Shown in pieces: positions 24,409 to 33,362 of a stretch of 52,400 nucleotides of DNA (positions within the stretch are counted from its first letter, which is position 1; each line of letters starts with the position of its first letter). Source of the stretch: Planctomycetota bacterium (GTDB lineage: Bacteria; Planctomycetota; B15-G4); the NCBI GenBank assembly GCA_029259695.1, contig JAJDEQ010000011.1, positions 1 through 52,400 of the forward strand. The letters run 5' to 3'. The position numbers and the translations under genes are program-made. The notes under the pieces are model-generated. The model did no database searches. It saw only the letters and a program-made list of their open reading frames with translations, and was not told the DNA's origin.

Positions 24409-25521
24409 ATGAAGATCGGCGTCCCCACCGAGATCAAGCCGAGCGAGAACCGCGTGGGCATGGTGCCCGCCGGCGTCGACATCCTCGTCCAGGACGGTCA
24501 TGAAGTCGTGGTCCAGGAGGGAGCCGGCCTCGGGTCGACCATCACGGACGCCGAGTTCAGAGCCGCCGGAGCCAAGATCCTGCCCGACGCCGACGCGGTG
24601 TACGGCGAGGCGGACATGATCGTGAAGGTCAAGGAGCCGATCGAGGAGGAGTACGGCCGCATCCGCAAGGACCAGCTGCTCTTCACCTACTTCCACTTCG
24701 CCGCGAGCGAGGTGCTGACCGACGCCATGCTCGGCTCGGGCGCCGCCTGCGTCGCCTACGAAACGGTGGAAGTGGACGGCACCCTGCCGCTGCTCACGCC
24801 CATGTCGGAGGTGGCCGGCCGCATGGCCGTGCAGGAGGGTGCCAAGTACCTCGAGAAGCCCATGGGGGGGCGCGGCATGCTGCTCGGCGGCGTGCCCGGC
24901 GTGCCCACCGGACGGGCGCTGATCCTCGGCGGCGGCGTGGTCGGGATCAACGCCGCCAAGATGGCCGCGGGCCTGGGCGCCCGCGTGACGATCATGGACG
25001 TCGACATGGACCGGCTGCGCTACCTCGACGACGTGATGCCCGCCAACGTCACGACCCGCTACAGCAACCGACTGGCCATCCAGGAGGAGCTGCCATTAGC
25101 AGACCTGGTCGTCGGCGCCGTGCTGATCTCGGGCTACAAGGCGCCCAACCTCATCACCCGCGAAGACCTCAGGCTGATGCCCCAGGGCTCGGTGATCGTG
25201 GACGTCGCGGTGGACCAGGGCGGGTGCGTGGAGACGATCCACGCCACGACGCACCTCGATCCCACCTACGAGGTGGAGGGGGTGCTGCACTACGGCGTGG
25301 CCAACATGCCCGGCGCCGTGCCGCGCACCTCGACCTTCGCCCTGACCAACGTCACGCTGCCCTACGCCCGCACGCTGGCGAGCAAGGGACTCCGGAAGGC
25401 GCTGCGCGACGATCCCTGCCTGGCGCTCGGCGCCAACGTCGTCGGCGGCAAGATCACCCATGTGGGCGTGGCCGAAGCGTTCGGTCGCGAGTCCACGCCG
25501 CTGTCCGACGTCCTGGGCTGA
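24409..25521 (+). CDS. ald: Alanine dehydrogenase
   Basis: Ald interconverts L-alanine and pyruvate plus ammonia with NAD, acting in nitrogen and carbon balance. The 370-residue protein starts at ATG 24409 (MKIGVPTEIKPSENRVGM) behind AGGA, and its length is exactly typical. Signature parts are the N-terminal E-I-K-x-x-E-N-R-V substrate region, LLFTYFHFA, the Rossmann glycine motif GGGVVGINAAKMA, followed by VTIMDVDMDRL, and VDVAVDQGGCVET near residue 265-280. A C-terminal NMPGAVPRTST segment completes the family pattern. The nuclease gene follows with its start 17 bases after this stop. Confidence 0.96.
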   Translation: MKIGVPTEIKPSENRVGMVPAGVDILVQDGHEVVVQEGAGLGSTITDAEFRAAGAKILPDADAVYGEADMIVKVKEPIEEEYGRIRKDQLLFTYFHFAASEVLTDAMLGSGAACVAYETVEVDGTLPLLTPMSEVAGRMAVQEGAKYLEKPMGGRGMLLGGVPGVPTGRALILGGGVVGINAAKMAAGLGARVTIMDVDMDRLRYLDDVMPANVTTRYSNRLAIQEELPLADLVVGAVLISGYKAPNLITREDLRLMPQGSVIVDVAVDQGGCVETIHATTHLDPTYEVEGVLHYGVANMPGAVPRTSTFALTNVTLPYARTLASKGLRKALRDDPCLALGANVVGGKITHVGVAEAFGRESTPLSDVLG

Positions 25522-25538
25522 TCGACCGCTGGGCCGCC

Positions 25539-26168
25539 GTGGCGCGGACGCGTCCCGCGGCCCGGGCGATCCTTGCGCTGCTCCTGCTGCTGGGCCAACT
25601 GCCCTGCGCTCCCCGGCGATCGCTCCCGCCCGCGGGCGCACTCGTTGCCCTCGACGGGGACACGCTGCAGTTGCCCGACGGCCAGCGCGTGCGGCTGCCC
25701 GGGGTCGACACGCCGGAGTCGGGCCGACCCTGGAGCCGTGCGGCCACGGCCTTCAGTCGCCGCTTCGTTGCGGACGGCGTTGCCGGCTGGGAGCTTGTCC
25801 CGGCAGACCCGCGGCGCGACCGCTACGGGCGCTTGCTGGCCGATGTCCGGGTGGACGGCCGCAGCCTCTCGGCCGCCCTGGTGGAGCAGGGCCTGGCGTG
25901 GGTCTACGGCGATCAACAGGCGGGGCTCCTGGGGCGGCAAGGCGCCGCGATCGACGCGCGACGCGGTCTGTACGCCGGCCTCGACCGTTCGGCCCCCGGG
26001 CCCTTCGTGGCCAGTGCCCGCCGCTTCCATCACCTCGACTGCCCGCTGCGCCCGGACGTCAGTCAGCAGTTCGAGGCCCGCGCCACGCGCCTGCTGGCCC
26101 AAGGGCTCTCTCCGTGTCGCACCTGCCTCGCCTGGCCGCCGGCGTCCGACTCGTGGCCGCCGTTTTGA
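25539..26168 (+). CDS. SNase-type thermonuclease with C-terminal zinc-knuckle domain
   Basis: A 209-residue exported nuclease. GTG 25539 is the best start, as it precedes a signal peptide (RAILALLLLLGQLPC); CTG 25518 is a less likely option. The staphylococcal-nuclease domain (residues 33-125) has D39-G-D41-T, R52, D57-T-P-E60 and Y96-G-R98, so the catalytic Arg-Glu-Arg set of SNase is complete. After residue 155 comes FHHLDC168, then a helix and G-L-S-P-C193-R-T-C196. This His/Cys pattern matches the small Ada-type zinc-binding modules (YHxxxC...A...G.RPC..C) often fused to DNA-processing proteins. It probably degrades extracellular or periplasmic DNA. It belongs with ald by position only. 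Confidence 0.85.
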   Translation: MARTRPAARAILALLLLLGQLPCAPRRSLPPAGALVALDGDTLQLPDGQRVRLPGVDTPESGRPWSRAATAFSRRFVADGVAGWELVPADPRRDRYGRLLADVRVDGRSLSAALVEQGLAWVYGDQQAGLLGRQGAAIDARRGLYAGLDRSAPGPFVASARRFHHLDCPLRPDVSQQFEARATRLLAQGLSPCRTCLAWPPASDSWPPF

Positions 26169-26202
26169 GCGGCTGCGCGTCGAGAAACACGCCGCACCGC
26201 GA

Positions 26203-26208
26203 TAGAGT
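26203..26208 (+). promoter_or_regulatory. Candidate -10 box just before the HTH-receiver start
   Basis: TAGAGT lies seven bases before ATG 26216, so transcription would begin at or next to the start codon. There is no clear -35 and no purine-rich ribosome site in the few bases available. Confidence 0.3.
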
Positions 26209-26215
26209 CGGCCCC

Positions 26216-26794
26216 ATGCCGAAGGACAAGGACATCCTCACGACGGGCGACGTGGCTCGACTGTGCCGGGTGACCATCCGCACCGTGATCAAGTGGTACG
26301 AGCAGGGGCGCCTCCCCGGCTACCGGCTGCCCGGATCGCGCGACCGCCGCTTCACCCGCATCGCGGTGGAGTCGTTCATGCGCGACAACGAGATCCCGAT
26401 CGACCTGCTCGACGTGAAGCGCCCGCGGGTGCTCGTGGTCGACGACGACGACGGGGTGCGCACCATGATCGCCCGCTACCTCACCTCGCTCGGCGTGCTG
26501 GAGGTGGAGACCGCCGGCTCGGGCTGGGACGCCGGCCTCAAGACGGCCTCCTGGCGCCCGCGGGTGTTGCTGCTCGACTTCCAGCTCGGTGACACGACCG
26601 GTGACAAGGTGTTGACCACCATCCGCGCCACCGAGGGGGTGCCCCAGCCGGCGATCATCGTCATGTCGGCCCACCTGGAGCAGGAACAGGCCGACGAACT
26701 CATGGAGAACGGCGCCGACGCGTTCCTGCCCAAGCCATTCGAACTGGTCACGTTGCGCGACCTGGTGCTGCGGCACACGGGGCTCGTTTCCTGA
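26216..26794 (+). CDS. Response regulator with N-terminal MerR/excisionase-like HTH and C-terminal receiver
   Basis: A 192-residue regulator with reversed domain order. Residues 6-57 are a helix-turn-helix of the excisionase/MerR type (TTGDVARLCRVTIRTVIKWYEQGRLPG and RRFTRIAVESFM), binding DNA. Residues 70-190 are a receiver domain with acidic pocket D76-D77, phospho-acceptor D121 (LLLDFQLGD), S151 and K173 (PKPF), so phosphorylation is expected. No sensor kinase is encoded in the window, which makes it an orphan. Its stop shares one base with the uppP start (TGATG), linking it to undecaprenyl phosphate recycling. It could govern envelope genes, but targets cannot be read from the sequence. 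Confidence 0.9.
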   Translation: MPKDKDILTTGDVARLCRVTIRTVIKWYEQGRLPGYRLPGSRDRRFTRIAVESFMRDNEIPIDLLDVKRPRVLVVDDDDGVRTMIARYLTSLGVLEVETAGSGWDAGLKTASWRPRVLLLDFQLGDTTGDKVLTTIRATEGVPQPAIIVMSAHLEQEQADELMENGADAFLPKPFELVTLRDLVLRHTGLVS

Positions 26795-27579
26795 TGCTCG
26801 CCGTGGCCGGACTGGGAGTGCTGCTGATCCTGGGCGCGGTGCAGGGCGCGACCGAGTTCCTGCCGATCAGCAGCAGCGGTCACCTGGTGCTGTTCGGCAA
26901 CTGGCTCGACCCGGGTGCCGACGACGGCCTCGTGCTCGAGGTCGCGCTGCACTTCGGGACCCTCGTGGCCGTGCTCATCTTCTGCTTCCGCGACGTGCTG
27001 GCCATGTTGCGCCCCGGTTCGGCGGGCCTCTGGCGGCTGATGCTGCTGTCGACGCTGATCACCGCGGCCCTCGGCCTGGCCCTCGAAGACCTGCTCGACG
27101 CCTACAGCACGCCCGGGGTGGCGGGCATCGGCCTGTTGGTCACGGCGACGCTGCTGTTCACCCTGGGGCAGCGCGACGACGAGCGGCTCACCCGGCACGT
27201 GGCCGACGGCACCCACGCCGACGCGGTCTTGCTGGGACTGCTCCAGTCCCTGGCCCTGGTGCCCGGGATCTCACGCTCCGGGGCGACCCTGTCGGCCGCG
27301 CTGCTGCTGGGGTTCGCGCGCCGGGACGCCGTACGCATCGCCTTCCTGATGTCGGTGCCGGTGGTCTTCGGAGCCGTCATCCTGAAGGCATCCGACGGCG
27401 GCACGGGAGCCTTCACCGAGCCCGGGATCCTGGGCGGGATGGCCATGGCGGCGATCGTCGGTCTGGCTGCCCTGAAGTTCATCTCGGTCCACGTCGACGC
27501 CCGATCCCTGCGCCGCTTCGGCATCTACTGTGCCGTCCTGGGCCTGGCCGCTATCCTCACCGGACTGTTCGGCGACTGA
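26794..27579 (+). CDS. uppP: Undecaprenyl-diphosphatase UppP (BacA family)
   Basis: UppP dephosphorylates undecaprenyl diphosphate to recycle the lipid carrier for peptidoglycan and polysaccharide synthesis. The 261-residue polytopic protein starts at ATG 26794, overlapping the regulator stop by one base. Both conserved loops are intact: GAVQGATEFLPISSSGH (residues 10-26, with the catalytic Glu) and PGISRSGATLSAALLLG. At least seven hydrophobic helices are visible. The length is close to the usual 265-280. It is followed within 40 bases by the nucleotide-sugar genes, which fits a shared envelope role. Confidence 0.96.
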   Translation: MLAVAGLGVLLILGAVQGATEFLPISSSGHLVLFGNWLDPGADDGLVLEVALHFGTLVAVLIFCFRDVLAMLRPGSAGLWRLMLLSTLITAALGLALEDLLDAYSTPGVAGIGLLVTATLLFTLGQRDDERLTRHVADGTHADAVLLGLLQSLALVPGISRSGATLSAALLLGFARRDAVRIAFLMSVPVVFGAVILKASDGGTGAFTEPGILGGMAMAAIVGLAALKFISVHVDARSLRRFGIYCAVLGLAAILTGLFGD

Positions 27580-28608
<1,029 letters not shown>

Positions 28609-28609
28609 C

Positions 28610-29557
28610 GTGCGCGCGCTGGTGACGGGCGCCGAGGGCTTCGCCGGCCGCCACCTGTTGGAGCATCTCGCCGGCGCCGGACACGAGGTCCACGCCACCG
28701 CGCGCGATGCTCCCGGCGACGGCCCCGCCGCTCGCTGGTTGCCGCTCGACGTGCGCGATGCCGACGCCTGCGGTCGCGCCCTGTCCGAAGCAGAACCCGC
28801 CTGGGTCTTCCACCTGGCGGGCTTCGCCCACGTCGGTCAGGCCGAGCAGCGCCGGGACGAGTGCCTGGCGGTGAACTTCGGGGGCACGCGCGCGCTGCTC
28901 GACGCGTGCCGGGATGCGGCGCCGGATGCCCGCGTGATCGTGGTCTCCAGTGCGGAGGTCTACGGGCCGGTCACGCCGGATGCGGTGCCCCTGACCGAGG
29001 CTGCCGCCGTGCGTCCGGCCACGACCTACGCCGTGAGCAAGGCCGCCGCCGAACTCGCCGTGCATCACGCGGTGGCACGGGGCCTTCACGCCGTCGTGCT
29101 ACGGGCCTTCAACCACATCGGGCCCGGTCAGTCGCCCGATTTCGTCAGCGCGGCCTTCGCACGACAGCTCGCCGAGATCGAGGCCGGGCGCCGGGAGCCG
29201 GTCCTGCGCGTGGGCAACCTCGAGGCGGTGCGCGAGTTCAGCGACGTGCGTGACACGGTGGGGGCCTACGTGCTGGCCGCCGAGCGGGCGGCTGCCGGCA
29301 GCGTCTACAACGTGGCGGGTGGGGCGGTGGTGAGCATTCGCGAGTTGCTCGACCAACTCCTGGACCTCACGGGTGTCCGCGTGGAGGTGCAGACCGACCC
29401 CGAGCGCATGCGCCCCGTGGACGTGCCGGTGCTCTCGGGATCCGACGCGCGCTTCCACGCCGAGGTGGGGCAGGTGCACCATCGGCCGTTGCGCGAGACC
29501 CTCGCGGACGTGCTCGCCTACTGGCGCGCCAAGGTGCTCGAGGCGCCCAGCCGGTAG
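28610..29557 (+). CDS. rmd: GDP-6-deoxy-D-mannose reductase-like (Rmd)
   Basis: A 315-residue short-chain dehydrogenase, start GTG 28610. It has the Rossmann motif GAEGFAGRHLL, HLAGFAHVG, VVSSAEVYG, the catalytic T-Y-A-V-S-K, and RAFNHIGPGQ. Together with Y/F-S-D-V-R-D, these are marks of the RMD branch, which reduces the 4-keto group to give GDP-D-rhamnose. Fucose synthase (GMER) and dTDP-rhamnose reductase (RmlD) are less likely from these motifs, but a GDP-talose product cannot be excluded. Its last 40 bases overlap the amidase gene on the opposite strand. Confidence 0.85.
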   Translation: MRALVTGAEGFAGRHLLEHLAGAGHEVHATARDAPGDGPAARWLPLDVRDADACGRALSEAEPAWVFHLAGFAHVGQAEQRRDECLAVNFGGTRALLDACRDAAPDARVIVVSSAEVYGPVTPDAVPLTEAAAVRPATTYAVSKAAAELAVHHAVARGLHAVVLRAFNHIGPGQSPDFVSAAFARQLAEIEAGRREPVLRVGNLEAVREFSDVRDTVGAYVLAAERAAAGSVYNVAGGAVVSIRELLDQLLDLTGVRVEVQTDPERMRPVDVPVLSGSDARFHAEVGQVHHRPLRETLADVLAYWRAKVLEAPSR

Positions 29558-30789
29558 GACGTGACCCAGGCCTGGAGATGTCGTCCCGGGCAGGCCGTCG
29601 GCTCGGGACGCACTTCCTGGTGTGTCTCGACCGTCGTCGGGCCCACCGCGAAGTGCTCGCAGAGCGAATCGAGCAGCCGCTTCAGCCCGACCCGCTGGGC
29701 CACGCCCACCGCGCGCCGATCGAAGTCGCCCAGGACGCACACGCCGACGTTGCCACGATTGAGCTCCCCGTTCCCGGCATGGGCGCCCTGGTAGCGCAAG
29801 GCGCGCCCCTCCCACACGTTGCCGTCGGCATCGATCAGGAAGTGGTAGCCGATGTCGGCCCAGCGATTGCCCACCTGGTGCAGGTCCTGGATCGCGCGCA
29901 TCTCGGCCGCGGTCGAAGCGCGGTTGGCTGCCGGCAGGGGGCGCGCCGTGTGGTGCACGGTGATCCGTCGCACCGGTTCCATGGCCTCGAAGCTCCCGTT
30001 GATCGGCCTGGCGCCCCACTCGGCGCGGGTGCGCACACCCGGGACGAGGAAACGCGGGTCGGCGGGGATCGAGCCGGAGGCTGCCGCGATCACTGCCGAG
30101 GAGACCGAGCCGACACCCAGGGGCACACCCGTCAGCAGTCGGTGCTCGAGCGCGGCCAGCGCCGGCGCATGGGGGTCGCGCACCCGCGCGCGCCAGGCCG
30201 CCGCTTCCCCGTCACCCGCTTCGCGATGGGCGACGTAGGCCGAGAAGCACAACGCCTCGCGCTCACGCACCGGCATGGGTTCGTAGGCCAGGGCCGCCTC
30301 GTATCGCCGGGCCGCTGACGCGCGTCGACCGAGCGACAGCTCCGCGTCCGCCCAGGCCCGTTGGATCGCGCGCGGCAAGGCCGGTTCGATCGCCGAGTCC
30401 TGCTCGGCATCGCGCACGATGCGCTCGGCCCGGGAGAAACCCACGAGCGCGCTCGGGACGCGGCCCCGGGCCGCCAGCGCCTTGGCGACCGCCAGTTCGA
30501 CCCGGGCCAGCGACACACCCTGCAACTGCCCGCGGGCTTCGTCAGCCAGACCCAGGATGGCCTCGTGATCGCCGTGCAACTCGAGCGTGCGGATGCGGGC
30601 TGCGATGCCGGTGTCCGCGGGCCAGGCCGCGTGGTCGGGTTCGCCGCCGGGCATGCGCGCGACGATGTCCGGCGCGGGTGCCATGCAACCCGCAGCCAAC
30701 ACGAGCGCCAGCGAGATCCCGCCGAGCCTCAACCGGTTGCGGACAGGCGCGGTGCTGGTGGCGGGGGCTCGCATGGGCGAAGGCAGCAT
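29518..30789 (-). CDS. N-acetylmuramoyl-L-alanine amidase (Amidase_2/PGRP) lipoprotein
   Basis: A 423-residue cell-wall amidase that should cut between muramic acid and the stem peptide. A lipobox (VLAAGC, Cys 35) anchors it to a membrane. Residues 60-230 form an Ala/Arg-rich helical repeat region resembling tetratricopeptide repeats. The catalytic domain covers about residues 250-410. It has TVHHTA (H279/H280), the aromatic G-Y-H-F-L-I-D and the W-E-G-R segments, and then H390 and C400 in T-A-C-P-G-R-H. Those His, His and Cys positions are the zinc site of the T7 lysozyme/PGRP amidase fold. The start is ATG 30789; ATG 30774 is equally possible. It lies nine bases after the MFS gene. Confidence 0.92.
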   Translation of the reverse strand: MLPSPMRAPATSTAPVRNRLRLGGISLALVLAAGCMAPAPDIVARMPGGEPDHAAWPADTGIAARIRTLELHGDHEAILGLADEARGQLQGVSLARVELAVAKALAARGRVPSALVGFSRAERIVRDAEQDSAIEPALPRAIQRAWADAELSLGRRASAARRYEAALAYEPMPVREREALCFSAYVAHREAGDGEAAAWRARVRDPHAPALAALEHRLLTGVPLGVGSVSSAVIAAASGSIPADPRFLVPGVRTRAEWGARPINGSFEAMEPVRRITVHHTARPLPAANRASTAAEMRAIQDLHQVGNRWADIGYHFLIDADGNVWEGRALRYQGAHAGNGELNRGNVGVCVLGDFDRRAVGVAQRVGLKRLLDSLCEHFAVGPTTVETHQEVRPEPTACPGRHLQAWVTSYRLGASSTLARQ

Positions 30790-30798
30790 TTCAACCCG

Positions 30799-32016
30799 TC
30801 ACGGGCGTTTCAAGCGCGTGCCCCGATGGGTGACGAAAAGAAGCAGCGCACCGACCAAAGCCACACCGGCCAGCGCCGTGTAGGTGGTGTCCAGGCCGCT
30901 CTCGAAGGCGTCGTCCCAGCGTCCGCCCAGCAGCACGATCGCTACCGCGAGACGTCCGAGCATGCTCTGCGCCGAGAGCACCGAGGTGCGATTGCTGGAG
31001 GGAATGCGCTGGTTGAGCGCTGTACGTCCCACCGGCTGCAGGAAACCGAAGCTCGTCTGCTGCAGGGCGAACAAGGCCAGCTGCACGCCCAGCAGCCCCA
31101 GGCCCAGCGCCCGGCCGACGAGCGGGACCACACCGGCGAACGAGAGGAAGATCAGCAACAACACGAGCGTGGCCGTGCCCCGTTCTCCGAGCCGGCGGAA
31201 GACCGGCGTGACCATGAAGGCGGACAGGCCCGCGATCAGGTTGAGCAACGCGAACATCCCGCCGTGGCGCACGAGGTCGTGCACCTCCTCGGAGATGAGC
31301 GTGGGCTGGTAGAGCTGGAAGCCCATCCTCAGCAGGACGAACACGACCGCGTACCACGCCAGGACCCAGGTCACGCCCGGCATGCGCAGCGCGGTCACGA
31401 CTCCGGCCAGGCTCGGCTGCGCCGCGGCGGCGGGACGGCGCAGCGCGGGCAGCGCGTACGCGCAACCGGCCGCGAGCAGCATGATCAGCACACTGGCGTC
31501 GAACGCGGCCGTCGTGCCCAGCGTGGCGGCGATGATGCCGCCGCCGAGATCGGCGATCGACACACCGAACAGGCGCCAGCGGTGCGCACGACTCTCCTGG
31601 AGCAGCGCATCGTCGCCACGGCCGTTCTCGAGCAGCAGCTCGTACAGGTAGGCCGAGTCGGCGCCGGAGATCATGGCGTGACCGGCGCCCGTCGCTGCCA
31701 TGGCCAGCAACATCGTGCCGGCGTCGGAGGCGCGGCTCAGCACGAGGAAGCAGCCGGCCAGCCAGAGCGGCCCCAGGACCAGCAGGCGTCGCTGCCCCCA
31801 GCGATCGGCGACGCGCCCCCAGGGCACCTCGGTCAGCACCATGGCGATGTAATAGGCACCCCAGAACTCCGCGTACTGGCTGGGGCTGAAGCCGCGCTCG
31901 AGCGTGAAGGCCGTGTACATCACCGGCACCCACGCGAACGAGAACGCGAGGGCGGCGTACATCCGGAACAGCACCAGGGCGCGGGCCCCGCTCGGTGTGG
32001 CGGACGGCATGGTCAT
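30799..32016 (-). CDS. Major facilitator superfamily transporter
   Basis: A membrane transporter of about 405 residues with roughly twelve hydrophobic helices and the MFS loop motif between helices 2 and 3 (GRVADRWGQRRLLVLG, the G-x-x-x-D-R-x-G-x-R-R pattern). A central loop (residues 180-215) contains LRRPAAAAQ. Start choice is uncertain: ATG 32016 gives MTMPSATPSGARALVLFRMY, and ATG 32010 is almost equal. A longer upstream extension is Pro/Arg-rich and unlikely. The substrate cannot be inferred. It is the first gene of a two-gene minus-strand unit with the amidase, so an envelope-linked substrate such as a muropeptide is a possibility only. Confidence 0.85.
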   Translation of the reverse strand: MTMPSATPSGARALVLFRMYAALAFSFAWVPVMYTAFTLERGFSPSQYAEFWGAYYIAMVLTEVPWGRVADRWGQRRLLVLGPLWLAGCFLVLSRASDAGTMLLAMAATGAGHAMISGADSAYLYELLLENGRGDDALLQESRAHRWRLFGVSIADLGGGIIAATLGTTAAFDASVLIMLLAAGCAYALPALRRPAAAAQPSLAGVVTALRMPGVTWVLAWYAVVFVLLRMGFQLYQPTLISEEVHDLVRHGGMFALLNLIAGLSAFMVTPVFRRLGERGTATLVLLLIFLSFAGVVPLVGRALGLGLLGVQLALFALQQTSFGFLQPVGRTALNQRIPSSNRTSVLSAQSMLGRLAVAIVLLGGRWDDAFESGLDTTYTALAGVALVGALLLFVTHRGTRLKRP

Positions 32017-32131
32017 GGCGCGGGACGGGGGGCGGCGAGGCGAGGGCCGGGGCGGATCGACGGGACCGTCGAGGCCGAGCGGCATTGTGGTGCCTGGAGC
32101 GCGTGGATCCAGCGCGGAGCCACGCAGGCCG

Positions 32132-32160
32132 TTGCCCGTTCACGCCGGTGCCCCTATCCT
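32132..32160 (+). promoter_or_regulatory. Candidate leaderless promoter of the aminotransferase gene
   Basis: TTGCCC (32132-32137) and TATCCT (32155-32160) lie 17 bases apart, each matching four of six consensus positions. Only eight bases, GCCGCCCC, separate the -10 from ATG 32169, so the transcript would start at or within a base or two of the start codon. Confidence 0.45.
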
Positions 32161-32168
32161 GCCGCCCC

Positions 32169-33341
32169 ATGAACCTCGCACAGCGCATGAACCGCCTCGG
32201 GACCGAGACGGCCTTCGAAGTCCTGGCACGCGCCAAGGCGCTGGAGGCCCAGGGACGGCACATCGTCCACCTCGAGATCGGCGAGCCCGACTTCGACACG
32301 CCGGCGAACATCGTGCGCGCCGGCCAGGACGCGCTCGCCAACGGCTTCACGCACTACGGACCGTCGCCGGGCCTGCCCGCGCTGCGGGAGGCGATCGCCG
32401 CCGACTTCAGCGCGCGCCGCGGCTTGGAGACGAGTCCGGAGCAGGTGGTCGTGGTGCCCGGCGGCAAACCGATCATCTTCTTCACGGTGCTCGCCCTGTT
32501 GGATGAGGGCGATGAGGCGATCTACCCCAACCCGGGGTTCCCGATCTACGAGTCGATGATCAACTACGTCGGCGCGAAGGCCGTCCCGTTGCCGCTGCGC
32601 GAGGAGAACGAGTTCCGCGTCGACGTGGACGAGTTGACGTCGCTGGTCACGGAGCGCACGAAGCTGATCGTGATCAACTCCCCCCAGAACCCGACCGGGT
32701 CCATGCTGACCAGCGACGACCTGAAGGCCATCGGCAAGCTGGCTGCCGACAAGGGCATCTGGATCCTCTCCGACGAGATCTACTCGCGCATCATCTACGG
32801 TCAGGAGCACGACACGGTCCTGCGCTACGGTGATCCCGATCGCATCGTCGTCCTCGACGGCTTCAGCAAGACGTACGCCATGACCGGTTGGCGCCTGGGC
32901 TACGGCGTGATGTCGAAGGAGTTCGCACCGAGCATCGCGCGGCTGCAGACCAACGCCACGAGTTGCACCGCGGCCATGACACAGATGGCCGGCGTCGAGG
33001 CGCTCACCGGTCCCCAGGACGACGTGCTCGCCATGGTCGCGGAGTTCGAGCGTCGTCGGCGCGTGATCGTGGACGGGCTCAACGCGATCGACGGCGTGAG
33101 TTGCGTGCTGCCCCACGGCGCGTTCTACGCCTTCGCCAACATCACCGGCACGGGCATGAGCAGCAAGGAGATCGAGGACCGCCTGCTCGCGGAGGGCGGC
33201 GTCGCCAGCCTCTCGGGCACGTCGTTCGGCGCCCACGGCGATGGCTTCCTGCGCTTCAGCTACGCCAACTCGGTGGAGAACATCGAGGAGGCCCTGAAGC
33301 GCTTCGCCGCATTCCTGGAGACCGCCGCCGCGCGCACCTGA
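32169..33341 (+). CDS. Class I pyridoxal-phosphate aminotransferase (aspartate aminotransferase-like)
   Basis: A 390-residue fold-type I aminotransferase, start ATG 32169. The PLP lysine is K234 in D-G-F-S-K-T-Y-A-M-T-G-W-R-L-G-Y, and the other family markers are IGEPDFDTP, YGPSPGLPALREA, the cofactor-binding PNPGFPIYES, NSPQNPTG with the ring-stacking Asn, SDEIYS and the terminal substrate arginine in FLRFSYA. The pattern suits the Igamma aspartate/prephenate or broad-specificity amino acid transaminases. The exact substrate cannot be settled from motifs. No biosynthetic neighbour narrows it, as the flanking genes encode a transporter unit and exported proteins. Confidence 0.93.
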   Translation: MNLAQRMNRLGTETAFEVLARAKALEAQGRHIVHLEIGEPDFDTPANIVRAGQDALANGFTHYGPSPGLPALREAIAADFSARRGLETSPEQVVVVPGGKPIIFFTVLALLDEGDEAIYPNPGFPIYESMINYVGAKAVPLPLREENEFRVDVDELTSLVTERTKLIVINSPQNPTGSMLTSDDLKAIGKLAADKGIWILSDEIYSRIIYGQEHDTVLRYGDPDRIVVLDGFSKTYAMTGWRLGYGVMSKEFAPSIARLQTNATSCTAAMTQMAGVEALTGPQDDVLAMVAEFERRRRVIVDGLNAIDGVSCVLPHGAFYAFANITGTGMSSKEIEDRLLAEGGVASLSGTSFGAHGDGFLRFSYANSVENIEEALKRFAAFLETAAART

Positions 33342-33362
33342 GCGCGCGCGCCTCCGGCCCGG

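Noticed and set aside
30361..32172. A 603-codon plus-strand frame opposite the amidase and MFS genes
   Set aside because: It is rich in Gln, Arg and His with no domain, while the minus strand carries a lipobox, a zinc site and twelve transporter helices.
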